Part shown: positions 39,227 through 47,644 of the stretch, one piece after another
How the letters are laid out: each line of letters starts with the position of its first letter
How positions within the stretch are numbered: position 1 is the stretch's first letter
Assembly: GCA_963808965.1 (NCBI GenBank)
Contig: CAWEHU010000005.1
Location: 62,001-126,000 of the forward strand
Length of the DNA: 64,000 bases
DNA from: CAWEHU01 sp963808965
GTDB lineage: Bacteria > Pseudomonadota > Alphaproteobacteria > Acetobacterales > Acetobacteraceae
Direction: 5' to 3'
Position numbers and translations under genes: made by a program
Notes under the pieces: model-generated
The model's input: the letters and a program-made list of their open reading frames with translations, nothing else
The model's database searches: none
What the model was told of the DNA's origin: nothing

Positions 39227-40072
39227 ATGGATCGCGTCATCGACGGCGCACCGTCAGACATCCTCGGCCACATCTGCGCGGACACCAAGGCGGAGGTTCA
39301 GCGGCGGAAAGCCGCGACCCCCCTGGAGACGATACGGTCCCGGGCGCGGGAGGCGAGCCCTCCCCGCGGCTTCGGCCGGTGCCTCAAGGAAGAGATCGCG
39401 CGGGGACGCTACGCGCTGGTCGCGGAAATCAAGAAGGCTTCGCCGTCCGGCGGCCTCATCCGCCCGGATTTCGATCCGGCGGTATTGGCGCGGGCCTATG
39501 CCGAGGGGGGTGCGACCTGCATATCGGTCCTGACCGACGAGCCGCACTTCCAGGGCAGCCCGGCCCATCTGAAGGCCGCGCGCGCTGCCGTCACCCTCCC
39601 CGTTCTGCGCAAGGACTTCATTCTCGACCAGTGGCAGGTCTACGAGAGCCGCGCGATGGGCGCCGATTGCATTCTGCTCATCATGGCGGCGCTCACCGAC
39701 GCGCAGGCGCGCGAGTTGGAATCGCTTGCCCGCTCGATGGACATGGACGTGCTCGCAGAGGTTCACGACCGCCGCGAACTGGATCGCGCACTCGGACTCG
39801 AGACACCGCTTATCGGCATCAACAATCGCAATCTCAAGACGTTGAAGACTGACCTTGGGAACACGATCGAGCTGGCGCCGTATGTCCCGCCCGACCGTTT
39901 CTTCATTGCCGAGAGCGGGATCAAGACCCACGCGGACGTGCGCCGCATCGCCGCGGCGGGCGCGCATTGTTTCCTCGTGGGCGAGAGCCTGATGCGCGAG
40001 CCGGACGTCGCGGCCGCGGCCCGCGTGCTTCTCGGGGAGGAGCATCTCGCCCCGGAGCGGCGCATCGCGTGA
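39227..40072 (+). CDS. trpC: Indole-3-glycerol phosphate synthase TrpC
   Basis: A 281-residue TIM-barrel enzyme converting CdRP to indole-3-glycerol phosphate. Signatures are LVAEIKKASPSGGLIR, ISVLTDEPHFQGS, VLRKDFILDQWQVYE, GINNRNLKTLKTDL and IAESGIKTHADV. AAGGAGAT precedes the ATG. Its stop overlaps the moaC start by 4 bases. Confidence 0.95.
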   Translation: MDRVIDGAPSDILGHICADTKAEVQRRKAATPLETIRSRAREASPPRGFGRCLKEEIARGRYALVAEIKKASPSGGLIRPDFDPAVLARAYAEGGATCISVLTDEPHFQGSPAHLKAARAAVTLPVLRKDFILDQWQVYESRAMGADCILLIMAALTDAQARELESLARSMDMDVLAEVHDRRELDRALGLETPLIGINNRNLKTLKTDLGNTIELAPYVPPDRFFIAESGIKTHADVRRIAAAGAHCFLVGESLMREPDVAAAARVLLGEEHLAPERRIA

Positions 40073-40545
40073 ACGGGCTCACGCATTTCGACGCGGGCGG
40101 CCGGGCCGCGATGGTTGACGTGTCGGGGAAGGACGTGACCGTCCGCTCCGCCACGGCCCGCGCCCGCGTGGTCATGCAGGCCTCGACTCTGGCCTTGATC
40201 TCACGGGGCGAGAGCAAGAAGGGCGACGTGCTCGCGGTCGCGCGGCTCGCCGGCATCATGGCGGCGAAGCGCACGTCCGACCTGATTCCGCTCTGCCATC
40301 CGCTGCCGATCGACTCCGTCGCGGTCGATCTCACGCCGGATGAAGTGGCAGGCGCGGTCGAGATCGCCGCCACGGTGCGGACCACCGCCCGAACCGGCGT
40401 CGAGATGGAGGCGCTGACGGCCGCCAGCGTCGCCGCGCTCACCGTTTACGACATGTGCAAGTCGGTGGACCGCGGCATGCAAATCGAGGCGATCCGGGTC
40501 ACGCGGAAGGAAGGCGGGAAGTCGGGCGTGTTCGAGCAGGGGTGA
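40069..40545 (+). CDS. moaC: Cyclic pyranopterin monophosphate synthase MoaC
   Basis: A 158-residue enzyme acting after MoaA in molybdenum-cofactor synthesis. Signatures are MVDVSGKDVTVRSATA, KGDVLAVARLAGIMAAKRT, LIPLCHPLPID, ARTGVEMEALTAAS and VYDMCKSVDRGM. The GTG start at 40069 overlaps the trpC stop. The product would serve the two molybdenum hydroxylases encoded earlier in the window. Confidence 0.94.
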   Translation: MNGLTHFDAGGRAAMVDVSGKDVTVRSATARARVVMQASTLALISRGESKKGDVLAVARLAGIMAAKRTSDLIPLCHPLPIDSVAVDLTPDEVAGAVEIAATVRTTARTGVEMEALTAASVAALTVYDMCKSVDRGMQIEAIRVTRKEGGKSGVFEQG

Positions 40546-40619
40546 GGCCGGACTGGACAATTCAAAGCCGGTTCTTCGATCGGCCGCATCCGCTTGTAGC
40601 GTTAGGGGCTTAACCCGTC

Positions 40620-40817
40620 TTAGCGGGCTTCCGGAGCATTCTGCCCCTGTTGCTGCGCACTAGTTGCATCCGAGCCGGGATCACTCTGGACGGCGCTGGT
40701 TTCCGCAACCGTCCAGGCAGCAGGGTCAATGAATAGCTGAGTTTGTGGCGTCTGCATCTGGGCGTGAGCCGAAACAACTGCGGCCGCCAGCAGTAAAAGC
40801 AGAAAGGCAGTTTTCAT
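40620..40817 (-). CDS. Small exported protein (65 aa)
   Basis: Residues 1-19 form a clean signal peptide (MKTAFLLLLLAAAVVSAHA, cleavage after AHA). The mature 46 residues are Gln-, Ser- and Ala-rich with no cysteine and no recognised family. GGAG lies 8 bases before the ATG. It sits alone between moaC and the oxidoreductase, on the opposite strand. Confidence 0.55.
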   Translation of the reverse strand: MKTAFLLLLLAAAVVSAHAQMQTPQTQLFIDPAAWTVAETSAVQSDPGSDATSAQQQGQNAPEAR

Positions 40818-41295
40818 CGGCTTCGCTCCGTCGTTAATACGATGTGCAGTTCGTGAATTGGCCCATTCGGTTGCAGCTCGTATTGACGATTCGCGGGCCG
40901 GGGCGAGGTGGGCTGCTCGGCTGCTGAAGCGCCGCGAGCCCCGTCAACAAGTTCCCGATCGCGAGGGACTGCTGCGCCTCCTGCTGCCGAACTGCTCGCA
41001 GAGATCCTCAATTCAGTTGCGAGAGGAGGTTGTGATGCCGCCAGGTTGAGATCGCATTAATGCTGGAAAGCTTACAAGAAGCTCTTTCCGTACAATTCGA
41101 TCGAGAGGACGCTCTCCAACGAGTCCATCTATCCGGCGATATTTCCGATACCGGGAACCGATCAGGTAGGGTGAAACCGAGAACTTCAGGAAATGCATAT
41201 CATGGCTTTGCGAGGCACAGTCGAGAAAGTCCATGTGGCAAACGGAAAGGCTCCCCGGCTTGTCTGGCGGCAGCCCGCTCTCGTAGGCTGTGGCG
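40818..41295. other. 478-base region without a convincing gene
   Basis: Several short frames are present but none has a good ribosome site plus family similarity. The stretch splits the otherwise usual moaC-moeA pairing. Composition is lower in GC and frames are eroded, so it may be decayed mobile DNA (inference, no transposase motif secured). Confidence 0.4.
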
Positions 41296-42308
41296 ATGAC
41301 CGACGAATCGCCAGGTACGGTGCGCGAGCGCCCGAGCGGTATTCCGCAGGCACAGCATTTCGAAATCACCGAGGAACCGCTCGGTCCGCTGCCGGACGGC
41401 AGGTTCCGCGTCCGCAATCTCTATCTCTCGGTTGACCCGGCCATGCGAGGCTGGGTGTCAGCGGTGGCCAACTATTCGGAGCCGGTCGCGATCGGGGCGG
41501 TGATGCGCTCCTCGCCGTCGGCGAAGTGGTCGAGAGCCGTCACCCGGACTACGCGGCGGGCGAACATCTCGTGGGCATGTTCGGCTGGCAGCGCTTTGCC
41601 GATTCCGACGGAAGCGACGTGATCCGCCGCGTGCGCGAGCACGATCTGCCCCTCTCGGCCCAACTCGGCGTGCTCGGTCTGAACGGCGTCACAGCGCTTC
41701 TCGCGCTCACGCTGATCGGCGAGCCGAAGTCCGGCGAAACGGTCGTGGTTTCGACGGCCGCGGGCTCGGTGGGCGCGACCGTCGGCCAGATCGCGAAGAT
41801 CCTTGGCTGCCGCGCCGTTGGTATCGCGGGCGGGGCCGAAAAGGTCCGGCTGTGCCGCGAAGAGTTCGGCTACGACGCCGCCTTCGATTACAAGACAACA
41901 AGCGAGCTCTCGACCGCCATCGTCGGCGCCTGCCCGGACGGCGTTCACGTCTATTTCGACAACACGGCCGGCCCCGTCAGCGACGCGGTGCTGCCACACC
42001 TCGCGCACGGTGGCCGAGTCGTCATCTGCGGTACCGCCTCCATCCCGAGTTGGGACCCTCCGCCGCTCGGGCCGCGGGTGGAACGGCACCTCCTGGTGAA
42101 ACGCGCCCGCATGCAAGGTTTTATCTACTTCGACCACACCGCCCGGCTCGAAGAGGCCGTCGCGCGATTGGCTGGCTGGATACGCAAGGGAAAGCTGCGC
42201 CATCGGGAGGACATTCTGGAAGGGTTGGACCAAGCACCCGGAGCGATCGCCGGTCTTTACCGCGGCGAAAATCTGGGCAAGCGGCTGATCCGGGTCGGCC
42301 CGCGCTGA
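41296..42308 (+). CDS. NADP-dependent oxidoreductase, CurA/MDR family, one frameshift
   Basis: About 338 residues in two frames. The N-terminal catalytic-domain segment FRVRNLYLSVDPAMRGWVS is followed, after a shift near 41503-41507, by AVGEVVESRHPDYAAGEHL and the nucleotide-binding part VVVSTAAGSVGATVGQIAK with VYFDNTAG and CGTASIPSW. This is the zinc-free medium-chain reductase group (CurA, leukotriene B4 dehydrogenase, YncB), which reduces activated C=C bonds. Here the shift is best explained by one missing base, unlike most others in the window. GTG at 41290 is an alternative start. Confidence 0.8.
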
Positions 42309-42324
42309 GCCCGCCGCGAAACAG

Positions 42325-43532
42325 ATGATCAGCGTCGATGAAGCCCGTGCCCGCATCCTCGCCGGACTGCGGTCCACGGCGGCGGAGGTGGTCGGACTCG
42401 CGGAGGCATGGGGCCGCGTCGTCGCCGCTCCGGTTGTCGCCCGGCTCACGCAACCACCCGCCGACGTTTCCGCCATGGACGGCTACGCGCTGCGAGCCGA
42501 GGACGGGGCGGAAGGCGCCGTGCTGCGGCTCATCGGAACCGCCCCCGCCGGCCATCCTTTCGCCGGCCGGATCGGGGCGAACGAAACGGTCCGCATCTTC
42601 ACCGGCAGCATCGTCCCCGCAGGCGCGGACGCGATCCTGTTGCAGGAAGATGCGGCACGGGAAGGCGAGTCCGTCACCGTGCAAGAGGCCGTTATCGAGG
42701 GCCGTCACATCCGCCGCGCGGGACAGGACTTCGCCGCGGGAGACGAGCTGATCGCGGCCGGACGGCGACTGACACCGCGCGATGTCGGGCTCGCGGCCGC
42801 GGGCAATCACCCTTGGATCGCGGTCCATCGCCGGCCGCGAATCGCCATCCTCGCAACCGGCGACGAGATCGCGCTTCCCGGCGAGCCGATCCCACCCGGC
42901 GGGATCGTCAGTTCCAACGCCCACGCACTCGCCGCCTTCGTTCGCGCGGCTGGAGGCGAGCCCCTCGTGTTGCCAATCGCACAGGACGACCGCGCCGCCA
43001 TCGCGACCGTGGCGGACGCGGCGGATCGGATGGATATGCTCGTCACCACCGGAGGCGCGAGCGTCGGCGAGCACGACCTCGTGGTGGAAAGCCTCGCCGG
43101 CGCGCGGGCTGCGCGTCGATTTCTGGAAAGTCGCGATGCGGCCGGGTAAGCCGCTGATGCATGGCCAACTCGGCTCGGTGCCAGTGCTCGGTCTGCCGGG
43201 CAACCCGGTCTCGGCCCTCATCTGCGCCGCACTTTTCCTGCTGCCCGCGATTCGCAAGCTTAGCGGCGACTCGGAAGCCTCGCTGTCCCCAACGGACGCC
43301 GTTCTCGGCGCGCCTCTGAAAGCGAACGATCATCGTGCCGATCATTTGCGGGCCACACTCGCCGTGAGCGAATCGGGAGCCCTGATCGCGACCCCCTTCC
43401 CGGTGCAGGATTCCGCGATGCTCGGGCAACTCGCGCGCGCCGACGCGCTCATCCTGCGTCCGCCGCATGCCCCAGCGTTAGCAGGCCGGGGCGACCGTTC
43501 CGATCTTGCGGCTAGACGCGATTTGTCTCTGA
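42325..43532 (+). CDS. moeA: Molybdopterin molybdenumtransferase MoeA, two frameshifts
   Basis: About 402 residues over three frames. MoeA inserts molybdate into molybdopterin. Motifs are VSAMDGYALRAED, IFTGSIVPAGADAILLQED, ILATGDEIALPGEP, VTTGGASVGEHDLV, then VDFWKVAMRPGKP and VLGLPGNPVSA. Removing one base near 43105 and one near 43484 restores the reading frame to a TGA at 43530-43532 with the natural ending ATVPILRLDAICL. All conserved blocks are present, arguing for sequence error. Confidence 0.88.
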
Positions 43533-43575
43533 GTTCGCGATCGGGGCAGCAGCGTTTCGCTTGACGGTTGCAGGC

Positions 43576-43590
43576 GAACCAATGTAGAAC
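43576..43590. promoter_or_regulatory. SOS box (alphaproteobacterial LexA site)
   Basis: GAAC-CAATGTA-GAAC is an exact match to the direct-repeat LexA site of alphaproteobacteria (GTTC-N7-GTTC on the other strand). It lies 76 bases before the lexA start, so lexA is expected to be autoregulated. Confidence 0.85.
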
Positions 43591-43666
43591 GAGATGTCGG
43601 TTGCCGGTTTGTTCCGGGCGCGGGTTGTGCGCGCGCCGGCATCGCGGAGGGGGTGCGAAGATCCAT

Positions 43667-44449
43667 ATGCTGACTCGCAAGCAGCACGAATTGCTGGTTT
43701 TCATCGACCAGTACCTGAAGCGGACCGGGTGCTCGCCGAGCTTCGAGGAGATGAAGGAGGCGCTGCAGCTGCGGTCCAAGTCGGGGATTCACCGGCTCAT
43801 TTCGGCGCTGGAGGAGCGCGGCTTTCTGAGCCGCCGGCACCACCGCGCGCGTGCTCTGGAAGTGGTCCGGCGCCCGGGAGTGCTCACCGGCCCCTTCGCT
43901 CCCGACGAACCCGAGGAGGCGCCGAACGCCACGCAGGCGTTCAGGCCGAACGTGATCCGCGGCGATTTCACCGCGCGGCTGCAAGGCGCGCGCGCCGCCA
44001 ATGAAGCCGCCGCCGTGCAGCTTCCGCTGTATGGCCGCATTGCCGCCGGTCTGCCGATCGAGGCGATGCAGGACCAGGAAACCTCGATCGAGGTGCCGGT
44101 CGCGCTGCTCGGCAACGGCGAGCATTTCGCGCTCGAAGTGGCCGGCGACTCGATGATCGATGCTGGCATTCTCGATGGCGACACGGTGATTATCCGCCGC
44201 GGTGAGACCGCCGAAAACGGGCAGATCGTCGTCGCCCTCGTGGACGAGAACGAGGTCACGCTGAAGCGCCTACGCCGGCGGTCTAACTCGATCGCCCTCG
44301 AGCCGGCAAACGCCCGTCACGAGACCCGCATCTTTCCGGCCGACCGGGTGAAGGTACAGGGCAAGCTGGTCGCATTGCTGCGACAGGTCCTGATCATGGC
44401 GAGGCAGGCCACGCCTTCGACCAGTGGTCAGCGTGGGCTACCTCGTTGA
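43667..44449 (+). CDS. lexA: SOS repressor LexA
   Basis: A repressor-protease of 260 residues as read. The winged helix is in residues 1-65 (MLTRKQHELLVFIDQYLKR, SKSGIHRLISALEERGFL). The self-cleavage bond is Ala-Gly in RIAAGLPIEA; the catalytic Ser is in VAGDSMIDAGILDGD and the Lys in VTLKRLRRR. The ending is about 20 residues longer than usual and overlaps the convergent nitroreductase by 56 bases. Removing one base at 44384-44390 would stop the protein at 44393 (LVALLRQS), one base before the neighbour ends, so a further +1 error is suspected. Confidence 0.93.
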   Translation: MLTRKQHELLVFIDQYLKRTGCSPSFEEMKEALQLRSKSGIHRLISALEERGFLSRRHHRARALEVVRRPGVLTGPFAPDEPEEAPNATQAFRPNVIRGDFTARLQGARAANEAAAVQLPLYGRIAAGLPIEAMQDQETSIEVPVALLGNGEHFALEVAGDSMIDAGILDGDTVIIRRGETAENGQIVVALVDENEVTLKRLRRRSNSIALEPANARHETRIFPADRVKVQGKLVALLRQVLIMARQATPSTSGQRGLPR

Positions 44450-45089
44450 CCGGGCGCCGTGTCAGCGGTCCGAACTTACCGACAGGATAGCCGATCGGCA
44501 TCAGCGCGAAGGTCTCGACGTCGTCGGGCAAACCCAGCACGGATTTGACCTCGCTTTCGCATCGGAGGTGGTTGGTGGTGATCACGGTGCCCAATCCCAG
44601 TGCGCGGCAGGCGAGTATGATGTTCTGCACGGCGGGATAGATGCTGGCGCCCCGGATCCGATCCAGGTATTCGAGCTCCTCTTGATAACGGGCCTGGACC
44701 TCGCGCGGGAGCGCGCTCGCCGGCGGCATGTCACGCCGCTTCAGGCACGGCACGAGCAACACCGGCGCATCTCCCATGTGATCCCAGAGATGCGCCCCGG
44801 CAGACAAGAGCTGCTGCCACTGCTGTTCGGTCAAGTGTACGGGGCGTTGACGCGCTTGATAGACAAGCGAGGCGATGTCGGAGGCCTTACGATAGATCGC
44901 TCCCAGCTTGCGCCGCTGTTCGGCATCACGAATAACCACGAAGGCCCAGTTCTGCGCGTTACCTGCGGAAGGCGCACGGATCGCTGCATCCAGAATCCTG
45001 GTTATCAGCTCTTCCGGAATTGGATCGGGCTTGAGCCGCCGCAGGGAACGCGCCGAGTAGATCGCCTCGAACAGTCCGATATCCACCAT
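44394..45089 (-). CDS. Nitroreductase family protein
   Basis: A 231-residue FMN-dependent enzyme of the nitroreductase superfamily. Signatures are IYSARSLRRLKPDPIP, AAIRAPSAGNAQNWAFVVI (FMN site), YPAVQNIILACRALGLGTV and LMPIGYPVGKFGP. The substrate is unknown; BluB-like or general NAD(P)H nitroreductase roles are both possible, but cobalamin genes are absent nearby. It is convergent with lexA. Confidence 0.86.
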   Translation of the reverse strand: MVDIGLFEAIYSARSLRRLKPDPIPEELITRILDAAIRAPSAGNAQNWAFVVIRDAEQRRKLGAIYRKASDIASLVYQARQRPVHLTEQQWQQLLSAGAHLWDHMGDAPVLLVPCLKRRDMPPASALPREVQARYQEELEYLDRIRGASIYPAVQNIILACRALGLGTVITTNHLRCESEVKSVLGLPDDVETFALMPIGYPVGKFGPLTRRPVNEVAHADHWSKAWPASP

Positions 45090-45189
45090 GGCAGGGGCTC
45101 CGAGTGGTCACAGGCGTTCTGCTCGGCGATGATCGCGCCGCGCTCGGCACCGCATCGACAGCGAATCGGTATTCTGAGTCAGGACGAAC

Positions 45190-46494
45190 TCAATCGCCAG
45201 AGCTAAACCGGGCGCCACGTTCTACGTCATGACCCCGCAAGCGTCCCGGCTCGCTCTCCGCACCCCGGCAAGCTGACCCTGAGATTACTCCCTCGATCAG
45301 CCCCTCATACGCCGCGAGATAGTCGGGCATGGCGAGATGCGCCTCCGCGTACCGGCGCGCGTTGCGGCGGAGCCGGCGCGAAAGCGCCAGGTCCTCGATC
45401 ACTTCCAGGATCGCATCGGCTAGCCCCCGCTGATCGAAGAACGAGGTGAGCAGCCCGTTGCGACGGTGGGTGATGAATTCGCGGACCGGCGCGGTGTCGC
45501 TGCCGACCACGGCGCACCCGACCGCGAGCGCCTCCCGCAACGACCAGGAGGCGACGAACGGATAGGTCAGATAGACATGCGCATCCGATCTTTGGAGCAT
45601 TCGCAGATAGGTTGCATACTCGATTCGGCCTGGAAATGAGACCCAACTCAGATCCAGATCGCCGTTGAGCTGCGCCAGCATGATCTGCCGCCAGGTGCCC
45701 TGGGACGGCGTTGCGCCGTAGCTCACGCCGTCGCCGCCCACCATCACGACGCGGATGTCGTCGCGTGCCCGCAACAAATGCGGCAGCGCCCGCATCATGA
45801 CGTGAAAGCCCCGGTACGGCTCGAGATCGCGCGCCACATAGGTGACGAGCTTGTGCTCCGGCGCGATCTCAATGTCGCCGATGCGCATCGGAGCTTGGCG
45901 GACCGACGGATCGGGCCGGCACCGGTCGAGGTCGACGCCCTCGCGCAGTAGCGCGATTTTGGGTCGCGCCCACGCGGGATAGGTCGAGAGTTGCCAGTCC
46001 GTCGGCGTCTGCCCCTGTCCGCCGAGCTGAAGAGCGAGCAGATTGGTCGCGTTCTTCGCCCTGATCCGGGGAAAATCGGCGGGGTTGGCCGGGAATTCCG
46101 GATCGAAGCCGACATCGGCTCCTTGCGCGTGATAGAAGAACTCCAGGTAGCCGAGCAGCGGGGCCCTTGGCCACACGTCCGGGATGTTCAGCAGCTCGCC
46201 CCAACCGTGGTGGCCGATCACGATGTCGGGCTCAAAGCCAAGTTGTTTGAGCCCGGCCGCCGCATTGCCGACGATTTCGGCCCGACGCGCCGCGCTCTCG
46301 AATTCCCTCACCACCCAATGCGTGCCGTCGGGCGCGGCGTCGGGCTTCCGGTACGGCAGCTTACGGACCCCCGCGATGCTGTTGGCGTTGGGCTCCGTCA
46401 GAAAGACGATATCGTGCTTCTTCGCCGCGACGAGATGGCGGACGATGTGCAGGAACTGGCCGGGGAAGTTCTGGTGAACGAAAAGGAATTTCAC
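45190..46494 (-). CDS. Glycosyltransferase family 4
   Basis: A 434-residue GT-B glycosyltransferase. The N-terminal half starts FLFVHQNFPGQFLHIVRHL and contains DIVIGHHGWGEL. The donor half contains LVTYVARDLEPYRGFHVMM, VVMVGGDGVSYG and ASWSLREALAVGCAVVGSDTAPVREFI, with the Glu of the donor site. The start is GTG at 46494. It is the last gene of the minus-strand export/glycosylation locus, 74 bases after the unknown protein. The acceptor is unknown. Confidence 0.88.
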   Translation of the reverse strand: MKFLFVHQNFPGQFLHIVRHLVAAKKHDIVFLTEPNANSIAGVRKLPYRKPDAAPDGTHWVVREFESAARRAEIVGNAAAGLKQLGFEPDIVIGHHGWGELLNIPDVWPRAPLLGYLEFFYHAQGADVGFDPEFPANPADFPRIRAKNATNLLALQLGGQGQTPTDWQLSTYPAWARPKIALLREGVDLDRCRPDPSVRQAPMRIGDIEIAPEHKLVTYVARDLEPYRGFHVMMRALPHLLRARDDIRVVMVGGDGVSYGATPSQGTWRQIMLAQLNGDLDLSWVSFPGRIEYATYLRMLQRSDAHVYLTYPFVASWSLREALAVGCAVVGSDTAPVREFITHRRNGLLTSFFDQRGLADAILEVIEDLALSRRLRRNARRYAEAHLAMPDYLAAYEGLIEGVISGSACRGAESEPGRLRGHDVERGARFSSGD

Positions 46495-46568
46495 GCGAGA
46501 GGTCTCGTTCGGAACAAACCGGCCGCTCAGTTATCCGCGAGAAATCAGGAATATCCGGGCAGCAGAGG

Positions 46569-47623
46569 TCAGCGGCGCTTGGATGAGGCTGATTTGCGCG
46601 TGGCGGCGACGGGCTGCTTGGACGGCTTGGCGGCCGAGGGTCGCGCCGGGGCGGACGGCTGCAACAAGACGGGTTACGGTGGATGCCGGCTCCACACCGA
46701 GGCGCGCCTTCGATGCAATGACGATCCTGAATGCCTCGAGCGGCGCCAGAACTCTCCGCTTCCACCGCTTGGCCGGCGGGCACCGGACCGACGCTCGAAC
46801 CATCGACGAAGCTCGCCTCGTAGCTGCACGCATACGCCTCAGCCGCCGCGCCCCGAAGCCGGAGCTTCAGCCCGAGCAAGGGCAGCGCCATACCCCGGCT
46901 CCCGCAGAACTTGCCGCCCTCAACCCAAGGCGACAGCCAGCCCCGGCCTAGAACCGCTTGATACTCGATATCGGCCGGAGCCAGTCCGGATTTCGGAGCA
47001 ATGCCGAAGCCCTCGATCCAGGACCGGCTTCCGCGCGTACCGATCCAATCCCCCAATTTCCCCGCGACGTCGCCGGCCCGCTGCACATGGGCCACCATGT
47101 CCGCCTCGCCGGGAAGCGCCGGTTGCTGCGCCGGAGGGACCGCCATAGGCGCGGCAGACGGCGCGGGTGCCCGGACTTGCGGGAGCAAAGCGGGAGACTG
47201 GCTATCCGGGCTCAGCCGCAGCACCTGCAAACGCGGCGCGGTCTCGGTGGCATGCGCCGGCGATTGGTAGATCGTCACCAGGATCTGGGCCGGACCCGAC
47301 CCGATGCGGACCAGTGCGGCATCATCCCGCGTGCCGAGCCAGCCATCCTCACGAAACGTGCTGATCGCGACCGCGTCCTTGCGGCCGTTCCCGGTCGGCG
47401 GCAGCGAGATGCGCACACCGGGCAGGCCCGATCCGTCCCTCGTGCCCCCATCCGGGGGTGACTGGAACAAGCAGAACAGGCCCGTATCCAACGTCATCAG
47501 GTGGCCCGAGACCTTGAGCTCCGTAATCCGGTTCTGGACTCTCGTTTCCGCGGAAGCAGGAACCGCGCTGGCGGCTTCGGACATGAGGAGGCTCGCTCTC
47601 TTACAAGGATGGTTTCGGCTCAC
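46569..47623 (-). CDS. Unknown protein with Lys/Ala-rich tail, two frameshifts
   Basis: About 351 residues over three frames. No family is recognised. The N-terminal part (residues about 25-140) is beta-rich (VSGHLMTLDTGLFCLFQSP, GWLGTRDDAALVRIG, ILVTIYQSP), then a Pro/Ala-rich linker, then a second folded part (KSGLAPADIEYQAVLGRGW, CSYEASFVDGSSVG, LAPLEAFRIVIASKA). It ends with a basic tail ARPSAAKPSKQPVAATRK up to the TGA at 46569-46571. The joins need one base removed at 46751-46752 and one in 46671-46673. No signal peptide. The start is GTG 47623 or ATG 47584. It lies between two glycosyltransferase genes. Confidence 0.6.
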
Positions 47624-47644
47624 CGGCCCCGGCCGGGCCGGCGA

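Noticed and set aside
40940..41200. Possible insertion-sequence transposase fragment between moaC and moeA
   Set aside because: A short stretch vaguely recalls IS30-type SNESIY motifs, but no DDE residues, terminal repeats or target duplication could be secured.
41013..41417. Minus-strand frame of 134 codons across the moaC-moeA gap
   Set aside because: It overlaps the well-supported start of the reductase gene, has no ribosome site and no recognisable motif.
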